DNA of 48,426 bases from Alkaliphilus sp. NP8 (GTDB lineage Bacteria; Bacillota; Clostridia; Peptostreptococcales; Natronincolaceae): the NCBI GenBank assembly GCA_015978205.1, contig JADWMM010000038.1, positions 1 to 48,426 on the forward strand. The letters are read 5' to 3'. Shown here piece after piece: positions 9,175 to 17,128 of the stretch. The notes under the pieces were generated by a model. It ran no database searches. It saw only the letters and a program-made list of their open reading frames with translations, and was not told the DNA's origin. A program made the position numbers and the translations under genes. Each line of letters begins with the position of its first letter. Position 1 is the stretch's first letter.

Positions 9175-9964
9175 AACAACCCACCTCCATCAAAGCTCTT
9201 TTTCCTAGTACTGCACATACCTTTTTTCTATAGTTACTACTCCCTCTAATATTTGTACCAAAAGTAATTTCATCGCATAGTATATCTAATGCAGTTGAGA
9301 TATTCTGATGGGTTAATTTATTTTTATTAATATACTCCATAGTTTTACAAGCCAAAACCGCCCTGCCAGGCCTAGCTCCTACAGCGATTTTATAGTAATC
9401 ATCTTTTGACACAGCTAAATTTAATATAGCGTAGTCTGCCCTTGAATTTCTCATAGATTTAAAACTTGCCACTTTATTATCCTTCTTAATAATTATGCTT
9501 TGTAGAATATCTTTTTCTTTACAATTATCAGTTAAAAATACTTCTAATGGAATGATCCCACGTCTATATAGTTTTACACTTGTATCTAGAACCATTAAAG
9601 AGGTTATAAAATCTGAAAAACCATATTTAGAATAAACTGTTCCTCCTACAGTTACTATATTCCTTAGCTGAATTCCCACAATCTCTTTTAAAGAAATACT
9701 AAGTATATTATTAAAATATTTGCTTAATGTTGATGAACGCTCAATATCTCCAAATGTACACATAGCACCTATTTCTATATAGTCTTCCAATTCTGTAATA
9801 TAATTCAAATTGCATTTTGATAAATCTATTGCAGTAGATATATTTTTTTTACCCATACGTATAAATGCTCCTCCACCAAATAAAGTAGCAGATTTATTTG
9901 ACATTAAGTAGGTATATGCTTCTTCAATTGCTTCTGGAACAACGTAATTTTTTATGGTTATCAA
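9164..9964 (-). CDS. xdhB: Xanthine dehydrogenase FAD-binding subunit
   Basis: A CO dehydrogenase-flavoprotein-type FAD subunit of about 266 residues. The N-terminal ATLFGGGAFIRMGKK corresponds to the FAD pyrophosphate loop, and TVGGTVYSKYGFSDF to the second FAD-binding segment; the C-terminal part (RADYAILNLAVS...KIAVGARPGRA) is the usual CO_deh_flav_C domain. The second motif departs from the common GGNIANASP type but keeps the GG. Start: a GTG at 9973 directly abuts AAAGGAG, whereas TTG at 9964 has ideal spacing, so I prefer 9964. The gene starts 15 bases after the permease stop and overlaps the iron-sulfur gene, indicating coupled translation. Confidence 0.9.
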   Translation of the reverse strand: MITIKNYVVPEAIEEAYTYLMSNKSATLFGGGAFIRMGKKNISTAIDLSKCNLNYITELEDYIEIGAMCTFGDIERSSTLSKYFNNILSISLKEIVGIQLRNIVTVGGTVYSKYGFSDFITSLMVLDTSVKLYRRGIIPLEVFLTDNCKEKDILQSIIIKKDNKVASFKSMRNSRADYAILNLAVSKDDYYKIAVGARPGRAVLACKTMEYINKNKLTHQNISTALDILCDEITFGTNIRGSSNYRKKVCAVLGKRALMEVGCFEA

Positions 9965-9978
9965 ATCACTCACTCCTT

Positions 9979-11322
9979 TTATTCCATTTCTTCTCTTTCA
10001 TTTTGTTCATCCGCTAATGTTTTTTCAGGCAAAATTAAATTTAATGCTATTGCTATAATTGTAGAAATTACAACTGCTGAACTACCAAATATCATCATTA
10101 CCCAATCTGGAAAAAGAGCTAAAGATTCAGGAACTTGACTAATTCCTATTCCTAATGCTACTGCTAAACCTACAATAGTTATATTTCTACCAGATAGCTC
10201 ATCTTGTGTAATAAGCTGAATACCTGTCATAGTTATCATTCCAAATACTGTAATTGTAGCTCCACCAAGTACACATTGAGGAATGGTAGTCATCAATGCT
10301 CCAAATTTTGGTACAAAACCACCTAAAAGTAGAAAACCTGCAGCCAACGCTAAAACGAACTTACTAATAACTTTAGTCATAGCTACTATACCTACATTTT
10401 GACTATAAGTAGCTGTAGGAAGTCCACCTATTACCGAAGCAAGCACACTACAAAATCCATTTCCTATAATTCCGCCTGAAAGTTCTTCATGAGTTACTTC
10501 TCTACCCATACCACCAACTGTAGTAGCAGATAAGTCACCCACAGCTTGAACAGAATTAACTATATACATTATCACCATTGTAATAATAGCAGATGGATAG
10601 AACTCTATCCCGAAGTGTAATGGCTTAGGAATAGAAAGCCATCCAGCTTCTTTTACTGCTGTAAAATCAACTAATCCAAAATATAGAGAAATAATATATC
10701 CTACTGTAATTCCTACTAAAATTGAAGCTAGTTTTGTATATCCTTTAGTAAATTGGTTGCAAAACAAAACAACTGCTAAAGTAATTCCAGCAATTCCCCA
10801 ATTTATAAAATCGCCATAGTTTGGTGAGCCTACCCCTCCAGCAATATAGTTTATAGCTATAGGATATAGAGATAGCCCTATAGTAAATACAACTGTTCCT
10901 GCTACAATCGGTGGAAAATATTTTCTTATTGGCTTAATAAAAATACCAACAACTATTGCAGCAATTCCTCCTATAAGTTGAGCTCCAAAAATTCCTGTAA
11001 TTCCATATTGTGCTCCAACAGCAATAAGTGAAGGCACATAAGCAAAGCTAACACCCATGATAATAGGAAGTCCTGATCCCACTCTTCCTATTGGATAAAG
11101 TTGTAATAATGTTGCAATACCAGCTATAAACAGAGCACATTGTACAAGTAAGGTTCTATCATATGTACTAAGACCTACTACACCACCAATAATAATAACA
11201 GGCGCGACATTCCCTACGATCATAGCCAAAACATGCTGTAACCCTAAAGGTATTGCCTTCCCTAATGGTGGAACTCCATCTAAATCAAAAACTGAAGTGT
11301 TTGACTTACTCTTTCCTATCAT
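9979..11322 (-). CDS. NCS2-family xanthine/uric acid permease
   Basis: A 447-residue, roughly 12-14 TM nucleobase:cation symporter of the NCS2 (NAT) family. The central segment VGDLSATTVGGMGREVTHEE and the family signature YSQNVGIVAMTKV (QNxGxxxxTK) are clear. The combination with xanthine dehydrogenase subunits in the same operon argues for xanthine or urate rather than uracil as substrate. First gene of the operon; start ATG with GAGGGGGAG upstream. Its expression is probably controlled in the 317-base leader, which contains a promoter at 11646-11674 and a strong terminator at 11473-11514. Substrate is an inference. Confidence 0.92.
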   Translation of the reverse strand: MIGKSKSNTSVFDLDGVPPLGKAIPLGLQHVLAMIVGNVAPVIIIGGVVGLSTYDRTLLVQCALFIAGIATLLQLYPIGRVGSGLPIIMGVSFAYVPSLIAVGAQYGITGIFGAQLIGGIAAIVVGIFIKPIRKYFPPIVAGTVVFTIGLSLYPIAINYIAGGVGSPNYGDFINWGIAGITLAVVLFCNQFTKGYTKLASILVGITVGYIISLYFGLVDFTAVKEAGWLSIPKPLHFGIEFYPSAIITMVIMYIVNSVQAVGDLSATTVGGMGREVTHEELSGGIIGNGFCSVLASVIGGLPTATYSQNVGIVAMTKVISKFVLALAAGFLLLGGFVPKFGALMTTIPQCVLGGATITVFGMITMTGIQLITQDELSGRNITIVGLAVALGIGISQVPESLALFPDWVMMIFGSSAVVISTIIAIALNLILPEKTLADEQNEREEME

Positions 11323-11472
11323 TTTACTCCCCCTCGATTTAATTTTAATCTTCCCAATACAAACTACTTATTTGTTGCCTAAAATTCTTTAATCTTTTTC
11401 CCCCTTTCTTTGATTAAACTATATAAATTGGATTGTTAAATTTGTAGAAAATTCTATAATTATATAATAAAA

Positions 11473-11514
11473 AAGGTCAACACAAAAGAAGTTTACTTCT
11501 TATGTGCTGACCTT
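11473..11514 (-). terminator. Terminator in the leader of the permease-xdh operon (attenuator candidate)
   Basis: The arms AAGGTCAGCACA and TGTGTTGACCTT, with an inner AGAAGT/ACTTCT pairing, form a long near-perfect hairpin followed on the minus strand by TTTTTTATTATA. It lies 168 bases past the stop of the response regulator, but also downstream of a good promoter at 11646-11674. It can therefore act on a leader RNA of the permease operon. It is 150 bases before the permease start. Confidence 0.85.
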
Positions 11515-11644
11515 CTAGTGCCTAACAAATGTTGTTATCGCTAAAAATTGTCAACTATATATTAAGTTCTACACAATAATAATTTAAACTAAAAGAGCTA
11601 AAATTTAATTTCTCTGTTAGCTTATCATAAAATCCATTTGTTAA
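11515..11644 (-). ncRNA. Candidate structured leader RNA (unclassified riboswitch-like element)
   Basis: The segment between the promoter and the leader terminator is enclosed by complementary ends: TAACAAATG (11635-11643) and CATTTGTTA (11523-11531) form a closing stem of up to nine pairs. Inside, CTAA-CA-GAG pairs with CTC-TT-TTAG, and GAAC...GTT near 11560-11580 can form a second arm. GUUGAC just inside the closing stem can pair with GUCAGC of the terminator 5' arm (six pairs), a possible antiterminator. I could not match it to the purine, THF, ZTP or Moco classes. It may simply be an unstructured AT-rich leader; only covariation would show this. Confidence 0.4.
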
Positions 11645-11645
11645 T

Positions 11646-11674
11646 ATTATAACACATTAAGTTTTACTTTTCAA
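11646..11674 (-). promoter_or_regulatory. Promoter of the permease-xdh leader
   Basis: On the minus strand TTGAAA (11669-11674), a 17-base spacer and TATAAT (11646-11651) form a near-consensus sigma-A promoter just past the response-regulator stop. The predicted transcript start is near 11639. This places the terminator at 11473-11514 inside the leader. Confidence 0.75.
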
Positions 11675-11682
11675 GCGTATTT

Positions 11683-12465
11683 TTATAATATTGAGAATAT
11701 TAGTTCATCTATGTTTTTTTTACAATTACAAACTACATTAGAAAATTGAACTGAATTATTTAGTATAGCTTCTATTTTTTTTTCCATTTCTTTGCTACCT
11801 TCTATATAAAAAAGCCTCCTATTGTATTCAACCAAACTAATATTTTTATTGTTAGAAATTAAATACAAGTCAAAGTTAGTAAGAGTATCAAAAGCTTTAA
11901 TTTTTATTAAATTTGCCTCTATAAAAACTTGTATATCTCTTGGTCCTCTGCCACTGTTTACTTTAATAAAATGAGCTATATAGCTTTTTATTCTTTTTTC
12001 CAAATTATTCTTTTTATCTTTATCTAGTATCACTTTATGTTTTAAAACTGTATTATTTAGTTTATCTTTTAAAATACCTTCCCCTATCTTTTCCATAGTG
12101 TTTATAAGCTCTTTTGGATTAACAGGTTTAAGTACATATTTTACAATACCTATATCTACAGCTTCTAGTATAGTATCTGTATCTGATATAGCTGAAGTAA
12201 TAATAATAGATGAATTGTATCCCATATCTCTAATTACTCTTATCATTTCTAGCCCATTCATGACTGGCATCTTTAAGTCAGCTATAATAATATGAGGATT
12301 GTTTTGTTTAAATGTTTCAATACCACTAACACCATTTTCGGCTGTATATAACTTACCTACACGACGTTTTAAATACTTAACCATCTCATTTTTAGTAAAA
12401 TCTTCATCTTCTACATATAGAACTTTCAAATTATATAAAACACTATTTTTCTCTAGCTCCATCAT
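11683..12465 (-). CDS. Response regulator with C-terminal DUF2294/MpsC-like domain
   Basis: 260 residues. The receiver domain (about 13-130) has acidic residues in YVEDED, the phosphorylatable Asp63 in IIIADLKMP, the Thr/Ser in ITSA and the Lys in VLKPVNP. No helix-turn-helix follows. Instead residues about 155-260 contain the pattern SGRGPRDIQVFIEANLIKIK and NNSVQFSNVVCNCKKNIDEL, resembling DUF2294 (the MpsC-type domain, normally seen as small proteins beside Na+/bicarbonate systems). It overlaps the 3' end of the kinase gene by 23 bases, so the two form a pair. Output by protein-protein or ligand interaction is more likely than DNA binding; that is inference. Two adjacent ATGs (12465, 12462) are both possible starts. 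Confidence 0.85.
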   Translation of the reverse strand: MMELEKNSVLYNLKVLYVEDEDFTKNEMVKYLKRRVGKLYTAENGVSGIETFKQNNPHIIIADLKMPVMNGLEMIRVIRDMGYNSSIIITSAISDTDTILEAVDIGIVKYVLKPVNPKELINTMEKIGEGILKDKLNNTVLKHKVILDKDKKNNLEKRIKSYIAHFIKVNSGRGPRDIQVFIEANLIKIKAFDTLTNFDLYLISNNKNISLVEYNRRLFYIEGSKEMEKKIEAILNNSVQFSNVVCNCKKNIDELIFSIL

Positions 12466-14356
12466 TTCTATCTACCCCTTTACACGGAACTTTCACTATC
12501 ATTTTTACTCCTTTATCTGTATTTTCCCAACTTATGTCCCCTTGTAAATTATTTTCAATAATGATTTTAGTCATATAAAGCCCTAATCCTGTTCCATCAC
12601 TTTTATCCTTTGTTGTAAAATATACATCAAAAATTTTATCTTTTATATCTTCACTGATCCCTCCTCCATTATCTTCTATTTCAGTTATAATCATATTTTT
12701 ACTTCTGTATATGTTAATTAAAATTTGTCTACTCTGTACATTTGTATTTAATAGTACATCTATACAGTTAGCTATAATATTAAATATTGCTTGAGAATAT
12801 TGATTACCGTATCCATATCCTTTCGCCGTTGTTATCCCATAAAACAAAACCTTTATATTATTAAGTCTTAATTTTTCCTCCATTAAGTCTATAACAGAAA
12901 TTATGCTGTTATAAACACAAAACTCCTTTTTATTTTGCTTTGGGTTTGAAAAATATCTAAAATCATCTATAGTTTCAGACATTTTATTTATAAGTTTTCT
13001 TGATTTTTCTATAGCACAACTTAAAGAATCCTTAGTTAATTCTTCATATATAAATTCATCTTCAATATTTGTAAGAACTAATCCTAAATTATTAAGTGGC
13101 TGTCTCCACTGATGAGCTATATTAGCAATCATCTCTCCCATAGCTGCCATTCTAGCTTGATATATTATAATACCTTCTTTTTTCTTGTTTTCTTCTATTT
13201 CTTTTTGAAATGATTTTTCAAGCTGATTCATTGTGCTCTTTACTGTTATATGTATTAATAATATTAGTACTAATATTATTAAACTAGCAAATGTTAATAT
13301 TTTCAGAATTTTCTCTTTGCGTTTTGATTCTTTCATAATTATTTCATCATAATCAAAAATAAGTTGATCTAAAATAATATCATTAGATACCATACCTAAT
13401 TTATATAAATATTCATGAGTTGTCTTCCATCTATGAGCATTTATATTTCCTATTTGGACAACTGGATAAAAAGTAAGATCTAGAATTTTTTTTGATTGGA
13501 ATCTATTTTTTTCAATAGCATCTTTTATGTTTTCATCTGTAGATTCAAATGATGTGGGTATTCTCTTTGCTATTTCATCAGTATTTTCTAAAGCATATTC
13601 CCAGCCTTTTAAGCTAGCTCTTTTAAAACGTTCAACCAGTTCTGGATTATTATTTGCAAGTTGTACAGTTGTAAAAAGGCTATCTCCATAAAAATCGATT
13701 CCATAATCTATAGGCTTTATAGATTTTAGATTAATACCTTTTTTTTGAGAATAGTATAAAATGCTACTAAGGTACACTGGTACTATATCAAACCTTTCAC
13801 TGGTTAAATCATCTAATGTAAAATTTCCATTATGCTTGTATAACTTTAACTGATTTGGATTTAAACCCTCTGCAATAAGCATTGCTTGTAGCTCAATATC
13901 TAATAAATCATTGTCTCTTCTTGCTGTTTTTAAATCTAATAAATCTACTATAGAATTAAATTGAGTCTCTTCTTTCATAAAAAACTCTACAGCACTTCTT
14001 TGAAATATTGAAGCTATAATTGATAAATCAAAGTTTTTATCATTTTTAATTAAAATGTCTACTGCACCTACACCAAAATCTGCCCTTCCTTCTCCTACTT
14101 CATCTGTTGATTGTAATATTTGTCCATCATCCGTAAAAGCCGATCGTATTTCTACATCAATATCTTCTTCTTCATAATATCCTTGCCATAGAGCCGAATA
14201 ATAACCTGCAAACTGAAATTGATGATCCCACCTTAATTGTAATACTACTTTATCTTTATCTTTATCTTTGGCTTCTGCTTTACATAAATTTGCATTACAT
14301 ATAATAATAAAAACTAAAATAAAAGCCCCTAATGATCTAAATTTTACTTTAGTCAT
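12443..14356 (-). CDS. Sensor histidine kinase with NMT1/THI5-like periplasmic-binding domain
   Basis: 637 residues. A signal peptide (1-27) is followed by a KDKDKDK linker and then an NMT1/THI5/SsuA-type binding fold (about 37-300) beginning VVLQLRWDHQFQFAGYYSA, typical of proteins that bind thiamine-pyrimidine precursors or similar heterocycles. One TM segment (about 352-372) and a coiled coil lead to the dimerisation helix with phospho-acceptor His415 (IAHQWRQPLN). The HATPase domain has N-box NIIANCIDVLLN, DNGGGI and GTGLGLYMTK. The sensor fold is a solute-binding protein fused directly to a kinase. The neighbouring operon is for purines, so a purine-like ligand is tempting but unproven. 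ATG start at 14356 with AAGGGG upstream. Confidence 0.92.
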   Translation of the reverse strand: MTKVKFRSLGAFILVFIIICNANLCKAEAKDKDKDKVVLQLRWDHQFQFAGYYSALWQGYYEEEDIDVEIRSAFTDDGQILQSTDEVGEGRADFGVGAVDILIKNDKNFDLSIIASIFQRSAVEFFMKEETQFNSIVDLLDLKTARRDNDLLDIELQAMLIAEGLNPNQLKLYKHNGNFTLDDLTSERFDIVPVYLSSILYYSQKKGINLKSIKPIDYGIDFYGDSLFTTVQLANNNPELVERFKRASLKGWEYALENTDEIAKRIPTSFESTDENIKDAIEKNRFQSKKILDLTFYPVVQIGNINAHRWKTTHEYLYKLGMVSNDIILDQLIFDYDEIIMKESKRKEKILKILTFASLIILVLILLIHITVKSTMNQLEKSFQKEIEENKKKEGIIIYQARMAAMGEMIANIAHQWRQPLNNLGLVLTNIEDEFIYEELTKDSLSCAIEKSRKLINKMSETIDDFRYFSNPKQNKKEFCVYNSIISVIDLMEEKLRLNNIKVLFYGITTAKGYGYGNQYSQAIFNIIANCIDVLLNTNVQSRQILINIYRSKNMIITEIEDNGGGISEDIKDKIFDVYFTTKDKSDGTGLGLYMTKIIIENNLQGDISWENTDKGVKMIVKVPCKGVDRNDGAREK

Positions 14357-14683
14357 ATTGTATCAGCCCCTTAGTTAATAAAGTACAGTATATACATAAT
14401 CTTTGATTTGACTCTTATATACTTGTTGTCAATACTTTATGAAAAATAGATTAGCTCTAACTAGACAAGAATAGGACTTTTTAAAAAATTGTTAATATTA
14501 GCATGTAAAAATACATTTACAAACTTTACTTACTGTTTTAGAAAAAACATAATTCCTATGTTTTTTAAACGATTAGTTAATTACATTTTACTATATTATA
14601 GTTATTTTTACCATTTAATTGGTAATGTTTTAATATAAAGAAGTATGTACAAACTAGAAAACTAAAAATAAAAAACATGTATT
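14357..14683. other. Intergenic region between NUDIX gene and kinase gene
   Basis: AT-rich without a gene. It contains a 10-bp hairpin at 14542-14566 that probably terminates the NUDIX transcript, and the kinase promoter region, where a TTGACA lies at about 14417-14422 on the minus strand without a convincing -10 at the right distance. Confidence 0.45.
14542..14566 (-). terminator. Probable terminator of the NUDIX transcript
   Basis: AAAAAACATA and TATGTTTTTT form a perfect 10-bp stem with a 5-base loop; the minus-strand arm ends in six T. It lies 118-142 bases beyond the NUDIX stop. The stem is all A/T at its base, so its strength is moderate. Confidence 0.5.
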
Positions 14684-15121
14684 TTATCGAATATAGGGTG
14701 ACTTATTAGATAGTGCATCTTTTAGCCAGTTAGGATGCATTTTTATTATATTTGAAGGTAATGTACTTGTAGGGAAAAATCTTACTTCTAAAGACTCTGG
14801 AGATTCACAGGAAATTTTTCCACCTTTTATCTCTCCTTGAAAACAACAAGTTACAAAATGAGTTATTCTACCATCAGGATACTTAAAAATTTGGGACTCA
14901 GGATCAGAATATACTCCGATTAAACGTAGTAGTTTGATGTGTAAACCTGTTTCTTCAAATACTTCTCTTACTGCAGCATTACTTATTGTTTCACCTGGCT
15001 CTACATGGCCTGAAGGTATACCCCAAAGACCGACATCTGCTCTTTTTTGTAATAAAACATGATTTTTCTCATTAAAAATTATAACTGCTACACCTGGACG
15101 TATTTCTTTAATGTGTTCCAT
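14684..15121 (-). CDS. NUDIX hydrolase
   Basis: A 145-residue NUDIX hydrolase with a perfect signature: G-HVEPG-E-7 residues-REVFEETGL, matching GX5EX7REUXEEXGU, in which the Glu residues bind Mg2+. The small size and single domain fit enzymes that clean up nucleoside di- or triphosphates. ATG start with AAAGGAGG eight bases upstream. The gene sits behind a long leader (15122-15333) that looks like a ykkC subtype 2c riboswitch; published members of that class sense ADP/dADP or CDP/dCDP and are associated with NUDIX genes. The context therefore suggests hydrolysis of nucleoside phosphates with feedback by the diphosphate. Substrate is inferred only. Confidence 0.93.
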   Translation of the reverse strand: MEHIKEIRPGVAVIIFNEKNHVLLQKRADVGLWGIPSGHVEPGETISNAAVREVFEETGLHIKLLRLIGVYSDPESQIFKYPDGRITHFVTCCFQGEIKGGKISCESPESLEVRFFPTSTLPSNIIKMHPNWLKDALSNKSPYIR

Positions 15122-15149
15122 AATATCTCCTCCTTTATTTAAAATATAA

Positions 15150-15216
15150 AAAATGCTCGTGTAGGTAAGAATTCAGCGCATACTAAATACGCTGAACCTT
15201 CCCCCTCGAGCATTTT
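15150..15216 (-). terminator. Expression-platform terminator of the NUDIX riboswitch
   Basis: The arms AAAATGCTCG and CGAGCATTTT (15150-15159 and 15207-15216) enclose an inner TTCAGCG/CGCTGAA hairpin. On the minus strand the outer stem ends in TTTT followed by TTATATTTT. The 5' arm of this terminator overlaps the 3' end of the aptamer, so ligand binding would block it and turn the gene on. Also described as part of the riboswitch entry. Confidence 0.8.
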
Positions 15217-15322
15217 ATTCTAGTAGGTGCCTCTTTAAAAGACAAGAGATGTAGCGCTTGGTCACAAGCCCATTTAAATTTCATGGTGGAACCCTAGCTA
15301 CCTAATCCCAGTTCAGTAAAAA
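15200..15322 (-). ncRNA. ykkC-like riboswitch, probably subtype 2c (nucleoside diphosphate)
   Basis: The minus-strand leader contains the ykkC-class blocks in order: GGTAGCTAGGGTTCCACC (about 15284-15302), then a hairpin and GTGACCAAGCGCTAC closing the first stem with GTAGC/GCTAC pairing, then a TCTCT/AGAGG stem, then GAATAAAATGCTCGAGGGGG, comparable to the GGGAUAAAAGCCCGGGAGA end of guanidine-I aptamers. The deviations in the last block suggest a variant class. The gene directly downstream is a NUDIX hydrolase, the known association of subtype 2c, which binds ADP/dADP and CDP/dCDP. The assignment is by eye; a covariance search would decide between subtypes. Confidence 0.78.
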
Positions 15323-15339
15323 ACTATATCATTTTCTAT

Positions 15340-15368
15340 ATCATATCCCTAAATATTAACTTTGTCAA
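15340..15368 (-). promoter_or_regulatory. Promoter of the riboswitch-NUDIX transcript
   Basis: Minus strand: consensus TTGACA (15363-15368), 17-base spacer, TATGAT (15340-15345). It predicts a start near 15333, just upstream of the aptamer. Confidence 0.85.
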
Positions 15369-15455
15369 AATTAAAATATTCTTTGATATAACACAAAGAA
15401 CCATGACAATAATAAAGACATCATCTACCTATATAAATGATATATTTAAATTTTG

Positions 15456-16211
15456 TTAACTTATATCATTCATTATATCCATTATGGTCTGAAATTTTTT
15501 TCCAAACTCCTTATTCCAACGATCTCTTGGATAAGATAAACCTATGTTATAATCAGCAATTATCTCTCCTGGTCTAGGGCTCATAATAATAACCCTTGTC
15601 CCTAAGAAAACAGCTTCTTCAACACTATGAGTTACAAAAACTATGGTTCTTTTTTCCTCTAACCAAAATTCAATTAAATCTTTTTGCATTTGAAATCTTG
15701 TATATGCATCTAAAGCACCAAATGGTTCATCCATATATAATATTTTAGGAGATGTGGCCATAGCTCTTGCTATTGCAGCTCTCTGTTTCATACCTCCTGA
15801 AAGTTCATATGGGAAACTTTTTGTAAATTCTTTTAAACCAAATCTAGTTAGTATATCTTCAGCAATTTTATATCTATCTTTTCTTGAGTATTCTCTCAAC
15901 TCTAACCCAAAGGATACATTGTCAATTATATTTCTCCAAGGCATCAAAGAATATTCCTGAAATACAAAACCTGCTTCTGGAATAGGTTTGGTTAGAGGAC
16001 TTCCCATTACATTAATACTCCCTGTAGTAGGATCTATAAGACCTTCCATCAATCTAAGCAGGGTTGATTTTCCAGATCCACTTGGTCCTAATATACAAAC
16101 AAATTCTTGATCTTTTATATCTAAATTAATATTTTTTAATGCTTTAACTTCTTGTTTTTTATCTGTTAAAAATAATTTATTTACTCCCTTAATCTCAATA
16201 ACATTTTTCAT
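15456..16211 (-). CDS. ABC transporter ATP-binding protein, SsuB/TauB type
   Basis: The ATPase of an aromatic/alkane-sulfonate/nitrate-type importer. Walker A GPSGSGKST, Q-loop VFQEYSLMPW, signature LSGGMKQRAAIARAMA, Walker B and D-loop ILYMDEPFGALD, and the switch His in VTHSVEEA are all intact. The start at 16211 (ATG) has GTAGGTG six bases upstream; an in-frame GTG at 16220 overlaps that ribosome binding site and is less likely. It begins 9 bases after the permease stop. Third gene of the binding protein-permease-ATPase operon read on the minus strand. Substrate class is discussed at the binding protein. It is 88 bases upstream of nothing obvious except the opposite end of the riboswitch promoter region. 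Confidence 0.93.
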   Translation of the reverse strand: MKNVIEIKGVNKLFLTDKKQEVKALKNINLDIKDQEFVCILGPSGSGKSTLLRLMEGLIDPTTGSINVMGSPLTKPIPEAGFVFQEYSLMPWRNIIDNVSFGLELREYSRKDRYKIAEDILTRFGLKEFTKSFPYELSGGMKQRAAIARAMATSPKILYMDEPFGALDAYTRFQMQKDLIEFWLEEKRTIVFVTHSVEEAVFLGTRVIIMSPRPGEIIADYNIGLSYPRDRWNKEFGKKFQTIMDIMNDIS

Positions 16212-16220
16212 TATATTCAC

Positions 16221-17054
16221 CTACTTGTCCATACTTTGCCATTTAAAAAATTTCACTTCTATTTTTTGAAACATTAAATCAAATAGTCCACCAACAAAAC
16301 TTATTGAAATCATACCTGCTATAACAATATCTGTTCTTGCCACTGTATAAGCATGAGTTATTAGATATCCTATACCAGCTAAACTGCCTGGCAACATCTC
16401 TGCGGAAACCAAACACATCCATGCTACTCCTAATCCCACTCTAAAGCCTGTAATTACTGATGGCAAAGAAGCCGGCAGAAGTACTTTAATAAATATATCC
16501 TTTTTCCTTGCCCCCATAGTAAGAGCAGAATCTATTAAGGTTTTTTTTACACTTTTAACTCCATAAATAGTATTGGTTAGAATAGGAAAGAAAGCACCTA
16601 TAAATATAATAAACAGCATGGATATTTTTATATTGTTAAATAAAGAGTATAGCCCGCCTTGTTCTATATTAAAAATTGAGGCTAAACTTGCAACACCAAA
16701 CCAGGCCAGTACTAAAGGAACCCATGCTAAGGGAGCAATAGGCCTGAATAAATTTAGAAAAGGCATTAAAAATTCTTCAATTCTTCTTGAATATCCAATT
16801 AACATTCCTAATGGTATTGCTAATAAAATTGCTAATATATACCCAATTCCAACTCTTAGTATACTTATAAGAGTATTCCTAATTAATGACCCTAAACTCA
16901 AAAGGCTACTATTAGGTCTTGCTAAAATTACTAAAACTTCGGTGACACTTGGAAGTACTATAGGATTATTTAATTTTACTGAAAAAAATTGCCAAAGTAT
17001 CAAAAAAAATATAGGTAGAATTACTGGTGAAATATATCTTTTAACTTTACTCAT
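16221..17054 (-). CDS. ABC transporter permease, SsuC/TauC type
   Basis: A 277-residue inner-membrane permease with about six TM segments. The EAA-type coupling loop reads DSALTMGARKKDIFIKVLLP, as in the BPD_transp_1 family members for sulfonates, nitrate and thiamine precursors. The start at 17054 is chosen because GGAGG ends eight bases before it; an in-frame ATG at 17078 precedes that site. A short insertion (SIFNIEQGGLYSLFNN) before the coupling region is longer than in typical SsuC. It lies between the binding protein and ATPase genes with 74 and 9 bases of spacing, so one transcript is likely. Confidence 0.92.
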   Translation of the reverse strand: MSKVKRYISPVILPIFFLILWQFFSVKLNNPIVLPSVTEVLVILARPNSSLLSLGSLIRNTLISILRVGIGYILAILLAIPLGMLIGYSRRIEEFLMPFLNLFRPIAPLAWVPLVLAWFGVASLASIFNIEQGGLYSLFNNIKISMLFIIFIGAFFPILTNTIYGVKSVKKTLIDSALTMGARKKDIFIKVLLPASLPSVITGFRVGLGVAWMCLVSAEMLPGSLAGIGYLITHAYTVARTDIVIAGMISISFVGGLFDLMFQKIEVKFFKWQSMDK

Positions 17055-17128
17055 TTTAGTTACCTCCAAATATTTCAATAAATGATAATAGCAGGGCCAC
17101 GATACCCTGCTAATTATAATAAATTACT

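Noticed and set aside
11515..11644. Purine (guanine/adenine) riboswitch in the permease leader
   Set aside because: The conserved purine aptamer core and loop sequences are absent, so it is reported only as an unclassified leader.
14262..14285. Hexanucleotide repeat (AAAGAT) in the kinase gene
   Set aside because: Only about three copies, encoding a KDKDKDK linker. Copy changes would not shift the frame, so phase variation is unlikely.
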